Part shown: in pieces, positions 17,809 through 25,382 of the stretch
How the letters are laid out: the number at the start of each line of letters is the position of its first letter
Numbering within the stretch: the stretch's first letter is position 1
From: SAR324 cluster bacterium
GTDB lineage: Bacteria > SAR324 > JACQKK01
DNA: 37,254 bases
Reading direction: 5' to 3'
Assembly (NCBI GenBank): GCA_022574555.1
Contig: JACZRV010000025.1
Coordinates: 1 to 37,254 of the forward strand
Notes under the pieces: model-generated
Database searches by the model: none
What the model saw: the letters and a program-made list of their open reading frames with translations, nothing else
What the model was told of the DNA's origin: nothing
Translations under genes and position numbers: made by a program

Positions 17809-18015
17809 ATGAGAAGAGTTAGCTATCTGGTTTGCGGGCTGGTGATCATGCTCGTCGTGGCCAACCCGGCGTATGCTTATCTGGATCCGGGTACCGGCAG
17901 CATGATTCTGCAAATCATCCTCGGCGGACTCGCTGGCGTATTGATCGGATGGAAGTTCTTCTGGCACAGGATCAAGGAATTCCTTGGATGGGACAAGAAA
18001 ACCGAGGAAGGGTAG
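17809..18015 (+). CDS. Small membrane protein with YLDPGTGSM motif
   Basis: This 68-residue protein has an N-terminal signal or membrane segment ending in PAYA, the motif YLDPGTGSMILQ, a second hydrophobic, glycine-rich segment (ILGGLAGVLIGWKFFW) and a basic tail (HRIKEFLGWDKK). Small proteins with a DPGTGS motif and one membrane helix are commonly met beside membrane sulfatase-like and methyltransferase genes; their role is unknown. The start ATG 17809 has AGAGG eight bases upstream. An upstream in-frame ATG at 17752 would disturb the signal segment. It is likely exported or inserted in the inner membrane and may be a partner of the neighbouring enzyme. Confidence 0.8.
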   Translation: MRRVSYLVCGLVIMLVVANPAYAYLDPGTGSMILQIILGGLAGVLIGWKFFWHRIKEFLGWDKKTEEG

Positions 18016-18057
18016 CGTCGCAGCCATGCCCCTGGCAAATCCCCGCTGGGATTGGAC

Positions 18058-19479
18058 ATGACCCTCAACGATAAGTCGGGTGGGCACACGACGGAACCGG
18101 GCTCGTTTCGTGACCGGGAAAATCAGATCTTCTATCACGACGGGAAGGTCTACCGCGCGCTGAGCGAAAATGCGCTGCAAAATTGGGAGCGCTTGGCCGC
18201 GACTGATTTTTTCCGCCGTCGCAGCGACGCGGGCGACTTGGTGCAGACCTGTCAGGTGGCCCCGCCCACAGGTACGTCGCAGCTTATGCTTCAGGAGTGC
18301 CTGGGGTTCTTGTCCCACAAGAGGGTTCCCTTCGTCTCCTATCCCTACGAGTGGTCCTTTAGCATGATGAAGGACGCGGCCCTTCTGCAACTGGATTTGC
18401 TGCTGGATGCCCTCGATGAGGACATGACTCTGAAGGATGCGTCGTCCTATAACGTGCAATGGGAAGGGGCCAGGCCGTTCTTCATAGACATTCCCTCCTT
18501 CGTCATCCTCGAGCCCGGAGAACCGTGGGTTGGCTATCATCAATTCTGCCGGTTGTTTCTCTACCCACTTCTCCTGCAGGCGCACCGCAATCTGGAGTTC
18601 CAGGGATGGTTGCGGGGTGGCATCGACGGAATCTCCCCCGAACAGTGCGCCAATATTTTCACATTGAAGGATGTATTTCGCTCAGGCGTGCTCAAGGACG
18701 TGTTTCTGCACGCCAAATTACAGCGTCGCTATGCCGCCGGCAGCGCCAACGTCAAGACCCGCATCAAGAGCGCCGGCTTTAACAAGATGCTGATCCAGGC
18801 CAACGCGAAGCGGCTGCGCAAGATCGTGGCCGGGCTGAGTTGGCGGGGCAGCAGCACCCATTGGAAGGATTACAATAACGAGAACAGTTACCTCGCGGCA
18901 GACGTGGAAAAGAAGGAGGCGTTCGTCAAGGAAGTGGTGCACAGCCGCAGATGGGAGCTGGTCTGGGACCTGGGCTGCAACACGGGTAAATATTCCAAGA
19001 TCGCCGCGGTAAATGCGGATTACGTGGTGGCTGTCGACTCGGATCAGACCGTGGTGGACCATGTATTCAACGAGGTCAAGGCCGAATCCGTGGGCAATAT
19101 TCTGCCTCTGCTGGGCAACTTGGCCGATCCGTCGCCCAACATGGGCTGGCGTGGTCTGGAACGCAAATCTCTGCCCGAGAGGGGCAGGCCCGATCTTGTC
19201 CTATGCCTGGCCTTGGTCCACCACCTGGCGATCACAGCCAACATTCCGGTGCGCGAATTCGTGGACTGGCTGGCCGCTCTGGGGGGCGATGTGGTGATCG
19301 AGTTTGTCAGCAAGGCCGATCCGATGGTAAAGGTGCTGCTCGCGAACAAGGCGGACATTTACGCCGACTACGAGAAACCCTATTTCGAGCGGTGTCTTGC
19401 GGATTCGTTTGAGATCGGCAAGCAAATCGACTTGGAATCGGGCACGCGGTTTCTCTATTTTGCCAAGGCGAAGCGCTAA
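18058..19479 (+). CDS. Kinase-like domain fused to SAM-dependent methyltransferase
   Basis: The 473-residue protein has two halves. The C-terminal half is a class I SAM methyltransferase: motif I is VWDLGCNTGKYSK (from residue 302), with an acidic VVAVDSD strand end and LVLCLALVHHLA later. The N-terminal half is not a methyltransferase. It contains LKDASSYNVQW...FFIDIPSF, with D127, N132 and D144 spaced like the catalytic-loop D-x4-N and the later metal-binding D of aminoglycoside-phosphotransferase/protein-kinase folds. That reading is my inference. A kinase plus methyltransferase pair recalls WbdD, which caps O-antigen with methyl phosphate, though there the domain order is reversed. ATG 18058 (GGGA upstream) is preferred to TTG 18052. 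It is the last gene of the cassette. Confidence 0.72.
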   Translation: MTLNDKSGGHTTEPGSFRDRENQIFYHDGKVYRALSENALQNWERLAATDFFRRRSDAGDLVQTCQVAPPTGTSQLMLQECLGFLSHKRVPFVSYPYEWSFSMMKDAALLQLDLLLDALDEDMTLKDASSYNVQWEGARPFFIDIPSFVILEPGEPWVGYHQFCRLFLYPLLLQAHRNLEFQGWLRGGIDGISPEQCANIFTLKDVFRSGVLKDVFLHAKLQRRYAAGSANVKTRIKSAGFNKMLIQANAKRLRKIVAGLSWRGSSTHWKDYNNENSYLAADVEKKEAFVKEVVHSRRWELVWDLGCNTGKYSKIAAVNADYVVAVDSDQTVVDHVFNEVKAESVGNILPLLGNLADPSPNMGWRGLERKSLPERGRPDLVLCLALVHHLAITANIPVREFVDWLAALGGDVVIEFVSKADPMVKVLLANKADIYADYEKPYFERCLADSFEIGKQIDLESGTRFLYFAKAKR

Positions 19480-19656
19480 CGGCGATGCCCCCCGGTCACG
19501 GGCCCTCGGCGGGCCGGTCCGCCCGGGAACCGTGCCTGTTATTTATCGGCTGTACGGCAGCTAGAGCGACAACGTCTTCGCGCCCTGATCGCAGCGAAGC
19601 CGCCCGCGCCGTTCGAGACGCGGCTCGCAATCATAAATCATACGGGAGAATGAAAC

Positions 19657-20544
19657 ATGGCCAACTTGGGATTCATCGGCGTGGGGATCATGGGCAAGCC
19701 CATGGCCGGCCACCTGATCAAAGCGGGCAATACCGTCTATGCCTACGACGTCGTGCCGGCCGGGGTCGAGGAACTGGTCAAGCTGGGCGCTACGGCCTGT
19801 GACAGCAACAAGGAAGTGGCCCAGAAGGGGGACATCGTCATCGTCATGGTGCCCGATACCCCGGACGTGGAGAAGGTGCTGTTCGGCCACAACGGCGTTG
19901 TCGAGGGCATCTCCCCCGGCAAGATCGTCGTGGACATGAGCTCCATTTCCCCCGTGGCCACCAAGGAATTCGCCCGGGCGCTCGCCGAAAAGGGGGTGGA
20001 GATGATCGACGCGCCGGTTTCCGGCGGGCAGGTGGGCGCCGAAAACGCAGCCCTGACCATCATGGTCGGCGGCAAGCAGGAGGTCTTCGACAAGGTCAAG
20101 CCCCTGTTCGACCTGATGGGCAAGAACATCACCCTCGTCGGCGGCAACGGCGACGGCCAGACCTGCAAGGTGGCCAATCAGATCATCGTCGCCCTCAACA
20201 TCGAGGCAGTGGGCGAAGCACTGCTGCTCGCTTCAAAATTGGGCGCCGATCCGGAAAAGGTACGCACCGCGCTCATGGGCGGTTTCGCTTCCAGCCGTAT
20301 TCTGGAAATCCATGGCGAACGGATGATCAAGCGCACGTTCGACCCCGGTTTTCGTGTCCGGCTGCACCAGAAGGATCTCAATCTTGCGTTGTCCGCGGCG
20401 CGCTCGGCGGGGCTCTTTCTCCCCAATACGGCCACGGCCCAGGAATTGTTCAACGCCGTCGCCGCCGATGGTGGCAGCGACCTGGATCACTCGGCCATGG
20501 TGCAAGCCCTGGAAAAGATGGCCAACCACAAGCTCGGCGGGTAG
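19657..20544 (+). CDS. glxR: 2-hydroxy-3-oxopropionate (tartronate semialdehyde) reductase
   Basis: The enzyme reduces tartronate semialdehyde to D-glycerate with NAD(P)H. The 295-residue protein belongs to the beta-hydroxyacid dehydrogenase family. It has the nucleotide-binding GFIGVGIMGKPMAGHL at the N-terminus, the substrate-binding DAPVSGGQVGAENAAL (118-133), and the catalytic Lys171 in CKVANQI. Length and Lys position match GarR/GlxR. The GGGAGAA seven bases before ATG 19657 supports the start. Its product step follows Hyi, yet hyi lies 3.7 kb upstream, separated by the envelope cassette; the 177-base upstream gap suggests its own promoter. Related 3-hydroxyisobutyrate dehydrogenases are the main alternative. 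garR is an equivalent name. Confidence 0.9.
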   Translation: MANLGFIGVGIMGKPMAGHLIKAGNTVYAYDVVPAGVEELVKLGATACDSNKEVAQKGDIVIVMVPDTPDVEKVLFGHNGVVEGISPGKIVVDMSSISPVATKEFARALAEKGVEMIDAPVSGGQVGAENAALTIMVGGKQEVFDKVKPLFDLMGKNITLVGGNGDGQTCKVANQIIVALNIEAVGEALLLASKLGADPEKVRTALMGGFASSRILEIHGERMIKRTFDPGFRVRLHQKDLNLALSAARSAGLFLPNTATAQELFNAVAADGGSDLDHSAMVQALEKMANHKLGG

Positions 20545-20613
20545 ATTCGCCATTTGCCCGGCAATCAGCCGGCACACCGGACCGGCGACAAGCGCTATAA
20601 ATGCCTAAAAGCC

Positions 20614-20832
20614 CTGTGATTTTCTGCCTCCGGCGGGAAGGGGGGCACGATGCCATGTTATTGGCCCCCTTCACCCCCTGCAACGGAGCGCGGCTCCCTT
20701 GACCCTGTATAGTTTGTTAAACCAATGGGATACACTTAAACCAAAAATTATTCGGGGTGCAGGGGTCAAGACCCCTGCCCGGGATTCCAAAGGGGCAGCG
20801 CCTCTTTGGCCGCCAGAGGCAGAAAATCACAG
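20614..20832. repeat. Palindrome-bounded repeat element (MITE/REP-like)
   Basis: A 22-bp inverted repeat bounds about 219 bases: CTGTGATTTTCTGCCTCCGG with two more bases at 20614-20635, and its reverse complement with one mismatch at 20811-20832. Inside is a perfect 9-bp hairpin, GCAGGGGTCAAGACCCCTGC (20759-20778), and a GGGGGC...GCCCCC pair near 20640-20668. There is no convincing gene inside. The form suggests a miniature inverted-repeat element or a large intergenic palindrome between glxR and the next gene. Confidence 0.65.
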
Positions 20833-20926
20833 CCCTTCTAAGATCGGCGCGCGTAGGGACACGGCATGCCGTGTTCCCATGCAACGCTGGGTGAGAAGCC
20901 CCCGAATTCCTATTTGCTTGCACACC

Positions 20927-21400
20927 ATGTCCCCCGATCATCTATATTTCGCCTACGGCTCGAACCTCAGCGTCGAGCAGATGCGCGGGCGCTGTCCGGA
21001 CTCCAGCCCGTGGCGCACGGCGTATCTGCCGGCCCACCGGCTCGCTTTCGGGAATGTCTCGGCCTACCGCGGCGGAGGCGTGGCCACCATCCTGCCCGAC
21101 GAGGGCCAAAATACGCAGGGGCTGATCTACTCTCTATCGGACGACGACCTGGCCCAATTGGACCGTTGGGAAGCCTACCCCCAGAAGTACGACCGATTGC
21201 GCGCCCAGGTCTTCGACGCACAGGGCCGGTCGCACGCGGCCTGGACCTACCGGCTGAACGACTACTATCCCAATGCGCCCTCGACGGAATATTTGGGCAT
21301 CATCAAATCGGGTTACATCGCCCACGGCCTGGGCCTGGATGCCTTGATGGCGGCGTTGGAGCGATTAAATGAGGAGAACAATGGTCAAACCGGAGTTTGA
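20927..21400 (+). CDS. Gamma-glutamylcyclotransferase-family protein
   Basis: This 157-residue protein has the AIG2/GGCT fold. It begins HLYFAYGSNLSVEQM, the family's substrate-binding loop, and has a catalytic-glutamate candidate E82 in LDRWEAYPQKYDR. Family members cut gamma-glutamyl amides or peptides to release 5-oxoproline; the true substrate here is unknown. ATG 20927 starts directly before the conserved strand. In-frame sequence further upstream runs into the repeat element and is not protein-like, so I excluded it. No ribosome-binding site is evident, which leaves the start slightly uncertain. Confidence 0.85.
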   Translation: MSPDHLYFAYGSNLSVEQMRGRCPDSSPWRTAYLPAHRLAFGNVSAYRGGGVATILPDEGQNTQGLIYSLSDDDLAQLDRWEAYPQKYDRLRAQVFDAQGRSHAAWTYRLNDYYPNAPSTEYLGIIKSGYIAHGLGLDALMAALERLNEENNGQTGV

Positions 21401-21470
21401 CGGCGGACCGGGACCCATTGACCCCGGCAGGCGAGCCGATCCGATCGCAGTGCGCCTGATCGAGGGGTTT

Positions 21471-21502
21471 GTCCCTGGTTAGGAACATTTGGTACCAGGG
21501 AC
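21471..21502. repeat. 9-bp inverted repeat, possible transcript hairpin
   Basis: GTCCCTGGT (21471-21479) pairs with ACCAGGGAC (21494-21502) over a 14-base loop. It lies 70 bases after the GGCT-like gene and could end or protect its transcript. There is no T-tract after it. Confidence 0.5.
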
Positions 21503-21656
21503 GGGCGGTGCTGCGGCGCAGCGGTATGGTTTTCTGATGTTGGCAAGCGCCGGACTGGTGGCAGAAATGGTTGAGAGGGTGTACAAACCGAATCACATAA
21601 AATAGGTTGCAGTTGACGATCATTCAGCCGCATATCCGCTGTGACAGGGCACCGAG

Positions 21657-22634
21657 ATGACCCGCGCTTTCATTCTGCTGATACCCCCGATCGCGCTGTG
21701 TTTCGCGCTGCTATCCGCTGGTGCCTTCGCCGAGATCGTCAGCCGCGAGGGGCCGCTGGTCACGGTGGTGGAGGAGGGGGAGGGATATCTGGACGGCGGC
21801 ACCCGGAGCGACGTCAAGGAAAAGGCGAAAAAGGAGGCCACCCGCAAGGCCATCGAGCTGGCGGTGGGAGTGCATATCGCCGCCCAGTCCACCATGGAGA
21901 ATTTCGAGTTGGCCCAGGACGTGGTCGAGTCCTACTCGCGGGTCTACATCCGGTCGCTGCGCGAGATCAGCTACGAGTACGATGCCCCCAGTGAAACAGG
22001 CCGCTACAAAGGCGAGTTCGTCATCGACTCGTCGACCATGGCCAGCATGGCCGAGGCAGAGCGCGTGCTGCTGGCCAACCAGGACAAACCGGTGGAGGCC
22101 ACCGTCTTCCTCTTCGATGGCGAGGGGCGAATGATCCAGGACGGTGGCACCGTGCGCCAGGGCGATCGCTTCAACCTGATGGTGCAGCCCTTCTCCGACA
22201 TTCACGCCTATATCATCGGCCGCGACTCTAGCGGGAACCTATTCAACGTCTTTCCCAACGACCGGATATCTTCACACGAGAATCCTCTGCGGGCCGGCGT
22301 GCAATATTATTTTCCCCCACGGAATAGCACCCGCGTCTTCGAATTCGATGACGTGCCGGGCCAGGAGAATTTTCACTTTCTTTTCTCCGCGGTGCCCCTG
22401 GCTGATATGGACGCTTTGTTCGAACAGCTGAATCAAGCGTCCAGCGAGGCAAGCCGGAAGGATCTGGCGCCGATCATCCAGGAGCGCATGGCCACCCGTG
22501 GCTTCCAGGTAACTACCACGGCCATCCAGGGCCAAGTGACGGTGGCCGATGAACGCGTGGAAAACGCCGTGGGCGTGGTGCTCAAGGGCTCGGGCGCTTT
22601 CGTCAAGACCGTGGTTCTCAACCACGTGCGCTGA
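21657..22634 (+). CDS. Exported DUF4384-type protein
   Basis: The protein is 325 residues with a Sec signal peptide (FILLIPPIALCFALLSAGAFA, likely cut after about residue 24). The N-terminal mature region, with repeated charged helices (DVKEKAKKEATRKAIELAVG), resembles the LPP20/FlgT-type N-terminal domain found in exported proteins. Residues about 145-260 match the DUF4384 pattern: GDRFNLMVQPFSDIHAYII followed by LFNVFPNDR and a YYFPP segment. DUF4384 domains often appear with caspase-like or surface-associated modules, but none is present. It probably acts in the periplasm; no function can be assigned. Confidence 0.75.
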   Translation: MTRAFILLIPPIALCFALLSAGAFAEIVSREGPLVTVVEEGEGYLDGGTRSDVKEKAKKEATRKAIELAVGVHIAAQSTMENFELAQDVVESYSRVYIRSLREISYEYDAPSETGRYKGEFVIDSSTMASMAEAERVLLANQDKPVEATVFLFDGEGRMIQDGGTVRQGDRFNLMVQPFSDIHAYIIGRDSSGNLFNVFPNDRISSHENPLRAGVQYYFPPRNSTRVFEFDDVPGQENFHFLFSAVPLADMDALFEQLNQASSEASRKDLAPIIQERMATRGFQVTTTAIQGQVTVADERVENAVGVVLKGSGAFVKTVVLNHVR

Positions 22635-22690
22635 TCGGCCCATTCCGGTTAATAAGCCCGTGCCGCAGGAAACCAGTTCGCCTGGAACCC

Positions 22691-22741
22691 GCACCGCCGG
22701 AAGGGCCTGAATACCGGCACCGCCGGAAAGGCCTGGATACC
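22691..22741. repeat. Tandem repeat, 26-bp period, two copies
   Basis: GCACCGCCGGAAGGGCCTGA plus ATACC at 22691-22715 and a near-identical copy at 22717-22741 differ at two bases. They lie between the DUF4384 gene and the HAD gene, and the GC-rich unit continues partly beyond the second copy. Confidence 0.65.
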
Positions 22742-22842
22742 GGCGCGATTTGATGGCAAACTTTGGAACGGCAGGCGGCGCGGGAGGTGGCGCCACCGGC
22801 ACTTTGACGGCCACCCGAAACCCAACAAGCACATCCCAACGA

Positions 22843-23445
22843 ATGATGCGGCTATTCTTCGACGTGGACGGCGTTTTGCTCAATTTCGAGCGGGCCTTCG
22901 TTCAGTGGCTGAACGATCACCACGGGCTGGACTTGCCTGAGGATTACGAGACGACGAGTTGGTACTTCGAGGAGGTGATGTCCGAGGCGGATTGCAAGCA
23001 GGCCTGGCACCATTTTATGGGCTCGGACGATGCCGCCCGCATGCAACCCTACGTCGATTCGGCGCACTTCAACACGCTGACGGCAAACCGCGCCGTGCAC
23101 CTGCTGACCAACTTCCCCCATTCCTCTTGGGATAAGCGGGTGCAGAATCTGCAAACCGTCGGGTTCATCTACGATTCGGTGCACCATTGCGGGTTCAGTT
23201 CCCTCGATTCCGCAGAGACGCCCTCCAAGTCGGAGGTGATCACGCGCTTGCTCCAGCGCGGTGAGGCCGGCTTGTTCGTCGACGACCATCCGCAGAATTG
23301 CGTCGACGTGGTGCGCAACTGCCCGCAGGTGGAAGTCTGGCTCATGAGCCGGCGATTCAACCAGGGCTTTGATCATCCGCAAATCCAGCGCGCGCGGGAC
23401 TGGAGCAGCGTCACCGGGCGCATCGGCAACGGCGCGCGGCAGTGA
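22843..23445 (+). CDS. HAD-superfamily phosphatase, 5'-nucleotidase-like
   Basis: The protein is 200 residues from ATG 22843. It begins RLFFDVDGVLLNFERAF, the HAD nucleophile motif DxDG (D7, D9), and has the late metal-binding LFVDDHPQNC near the C-terminus. A helical cap lies between. The pattern resembles deoxyribonucleotidase (NT5C)-type or other small HAD phosphatases; the substrate is unknown. An in-frame start at 22750 would add a glycine/threonine-rich stretch that looks non-coding. There is no clear ribosome-binding site, so ATG 22846 is nearly as likely. The stop abuts the next gene: its ribosome-binding site overlaps this gene's last bases. Confidence 0.75.
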   Translation: MMRLFFDVDGVLLNFERAFVQWLNDHHGLDLPEDYETTSWYFEEVMSEADCKQAWHHFMGSDDAARMQPYVDSAHFNTLTANRAVHLLTNFPHSSWDKRVQNLQTVGFIYDSVHHCGFSSLDSAETPSKSEVITRLLQRGEAGLFVDDHPQNCVDVVRNCPQVEVWLMSRRFNQGFDHPQIQRARDWSSVTGRIGNGARQ

Positions 23446-23456
23446 AGGATTCTTTC

Positions 23457-24209
23457 ATGAAACCACACAATCGTATCGCATTCTGGGTGGTCTCGGCCTT
23501 AATCGCCTGCTGGCTGCCCTTCGCCGCCACCCTGGCGCACGCCGATCATGCAGTCCGCCCCGGCCATGAAGCGCGCCCCGGCCATGAACTCGGACCTGCG
23601 CCATCGCACGAGGGCAGCGTTGCCCGCGCCTTCGGCGACGACGGCGCCGAGGGCTGGGCGGACCCCTTTCCAGCCGAAGCGCTCGTGAAAGACGGAGCGC
23701 GGCCTCGCGAGGGCTGCCCCGCGTTGCTGAACCACCGTATCGCGGACCTGCGGGGCCGCACGGTCGATCTTTGCGCCTTCTCGGGCCAGGTTTTGCTGGT
23801 AGTCAACACCGCCTCCTATTGCGGCTACACGCCCCAGTACGAGGGATTGCAGGCGCTGTACGAGACTTATCGCGACCACGGGCTGGTGGTGATGGGGTTT
23901 CCCTCCAATGATTTCGGCGCCCAGGAGCCGGGCTCCAACGGGGATATCGCCCAATTCTGTGAAGCCAATTACGGCGTTCGCTTTCCCATGTTCAGCAAGG
24001 TGCCGGTGAAAGGCGCGGGCAAGACCCCTTTCTTTGCGGGTCTAACCCAAACCGGGAGCGGCACGGCGGTAGCCGGCGAAATTCGCTGGAATTTCGAGAA
24101 ATTCCTCATCGGCCGCGACGGCAAATTGGCCGCCCGTTTCCGCACTCGCGTCACGCCACAGTCCGCGCGGGTCGTCGCTGCGGTCGAATCCGCGCTAGCG
24201 GCGAATTAG
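23457..24209 (+). CDS. Exported glutathione-peroxidase-family protein with His-rich leader
   Basis: The 250-residue protein has a signal peptide (WVVSALIACWLPFAATLAHA, cut near residue 29) and then a histidine-rich segment (residues 28-52) with a RPGHEARPGHELGP repeat. The peroxidase domain shows Cys122 in VNTASYCGYTPQYEGL where selenocysteine or cysteine sits, Q156 in FGAQEPG, and W211-N212 in IRWNFEKFLIGRDG: the full catalytic set. It would reduce peroxides in the periplasm, probably using thioredoxin-like rather than glutathione donors. ATG 23457 has AAGGA seven bases upstream; the gene follows the HAD gene by 11 bases, so the two may be co-transcribed. Confidence 0.88.
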   Translation: MKPHNRIAFWVVSALIACWLPFAATLAHADHAVRPGHEARPGHELGPAPSHEGSVARAFGDDGAEGWADPFPAEALVKDGARPREGCPALLNHRIADLRGRTVDLCAFSGQVLLVVNTASYCGYTPQYEGLQALYETYRDHGLVVMGFPSNDFGAQEPGSNGDIAQFCEANYGVRFPMFSKVPVKGAGKTPFFAGLTQTGSGTAVAGEIRWNFEKFLIGRDGKLAARFRTRVTPQSARVVAAVESALAAN

Positions 24210-24283
24210 CGCCCTCGCGGCCCTGCCCGCACTCCGGAAGTATCTATTGGCGCACTGCCACTGTAGAAACCGAGGATACCGTG

Positions 24284-25201
24284 ATGGACGGAATAAAGGG
24301 TCTGTTTCAGGCAATGTGCTTGATGCTGGCGGCTTGGTTATTGCTAGGCGGCTGCGCCTACGAATCCGGTGACAGCAGCGACTCCGGGGGTACGGGGACG
24401 TTGGTGCTGTCACTTTCGGATGCGCCGGTCAATGCGGACAATATCGCGGGCGTGTGGATCACCATCACCGGCATCGAATACAAGCTGAATAATAAATGGA
24501 CTTCGTTGGAGGGGGACTTCGATGGCGGCCCCCACAACCTTTTGCAGCTCACCGGAGGGAATTCCTCGCTGTTGGGCCAACTCACCCTGGAGGCGGGCGA
24601 GTACAAGAACATCCGCTTCCAACTGGATGCCCCCGATGAGGGAGAGAGCGCGCCCGCGAACCCCGGCTCCTACATCGAATTCTCCGACGGCTCCGCCAAC
24701 GCGGCGCTGTTCGTGCCCAGTGGCGCCCAGACCGGCTACAAGGCTCTGGGTGATTTCTCCGTACCGGCCAACGGCACGGTGGATCTGACCGCAGACTTCG
24801 ACGCCCGCAAAGCCGTGGTGGAGGCGGGCTCCAAGTTCATCCTCAAACCAACCATCCGTCTGATCGTGACGGACGAGGCGGGCGCCATCTCGGGCGCCGT
24901 CACCAACCTGGGAGCCAACGGCGTCGTGGTACACGCCTACGAGGCGGATACCTACGCCGCGTCGGAGGAAACCGCCGGGAGCAATGACAACGCCTTCCCC
25001 AACGCGGTGAGCAGCAGCAATCTGGTGCAAACCGAAGGGGGCACGTACACCGTCGCCTTCCTCTCGGCAGCCTTCGCCTACGATCTGGTCATCGCCGAAT
25101 ATGACGCGGACGGCACCGCGACGGTATTGGGATCGCTATCCGGCATCACCGTGACCAGCGGAGCGACAACCACCGCGGATATCGACCTGAGCGCCTTGTA
25201 A
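24284..25201 (+). CDS. DUF4382 lipoprotein
   Basis: The 305-residue protein has a lipoprotein signal with lipobox LLGGC (acylated Cys24) followed by a Ser/Gly/Asp-rich tether. Residues from about 35 onward match DUF4382: TLVLSLSDAPVNADNIAGVW, ITITGIEYKLN, LLQLTGGNSSLLGQLTLEAGEY, and a KFILKPTIRLIV strand. A C-terminal carboxypeptidase-regulatory-like beta domain may follow (GAISGAVT, GGTYTVAFL). It is probably attached to the outer membrane and likely structural or adhesive; the function is unknown. GAGGA at 24272-24276 supports ATG 24284 rather than GTG 24281. Confidence 0.83.
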   Translation: MDGIKGLFQAMCLMLAAWLLLGGCAYESGDSSDSGGTGTLVLSLSDAPVNADNIAGVWITITGIEYKLNNKWTSLEGDFDGGPHNLLQLTGGNSSLLGQLTLEAGEYKNIRFQLDAPDEGESAPANPGSYIEFSDGSANAALFVPSGAQTGYKALGDFSVPANGTVDLTADFDARKAVVEAGSKFILKPTIRLIVTDEAGAISGAVTNLGANGVVVHAYEADTYAASEETAGSNDNAFPNAVSSSNLVQTEGGTYTVAFLSAAFAYDLVIAEYDADGTATVLGSLSGITVTSGATTTADIDLSAL

Positions 25202-25307
25202 CGGCCGTGTAACGGTGGTTGGTGCGGTGGCCACCCCCACGGGGGGCGGGTTCCGTTCCCCATGCTAGATTTTGTCCCAAGCCCACAATGCCATCCACCA
25301 TTAGCGT

Positions 25308-25340
25308 CGAAAAATATTTTGAGCCGCCCCCGGCGATTTT
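25308..25340 (-). terminator. Weak terminator candidate after metH
   Basis: On the minus strand a short GCCG-GGGG-CGGC hairpin is followed by TCAAAATATTTTT, an A/T-rich tail. It lies about 45-75 bases past the metH stop. The stem is only 4 bp, so this is tentative. The rest of the 181-base convergent gap holds a C5/G5 run pair at 25234-25246. Confidence 0.3.
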
Positions 25341-25382
25341 CACCCGCTCGTCGTTGTGGGTGACACCGTCGGTGCTGGAACC

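Noticed and set aside
20699..20926. N-terminal extension of the GGCT-like protein
   Set aside because: It lies largely in the palindromic repeat element and shows no protein character; the fold begins right after ATG 20927.
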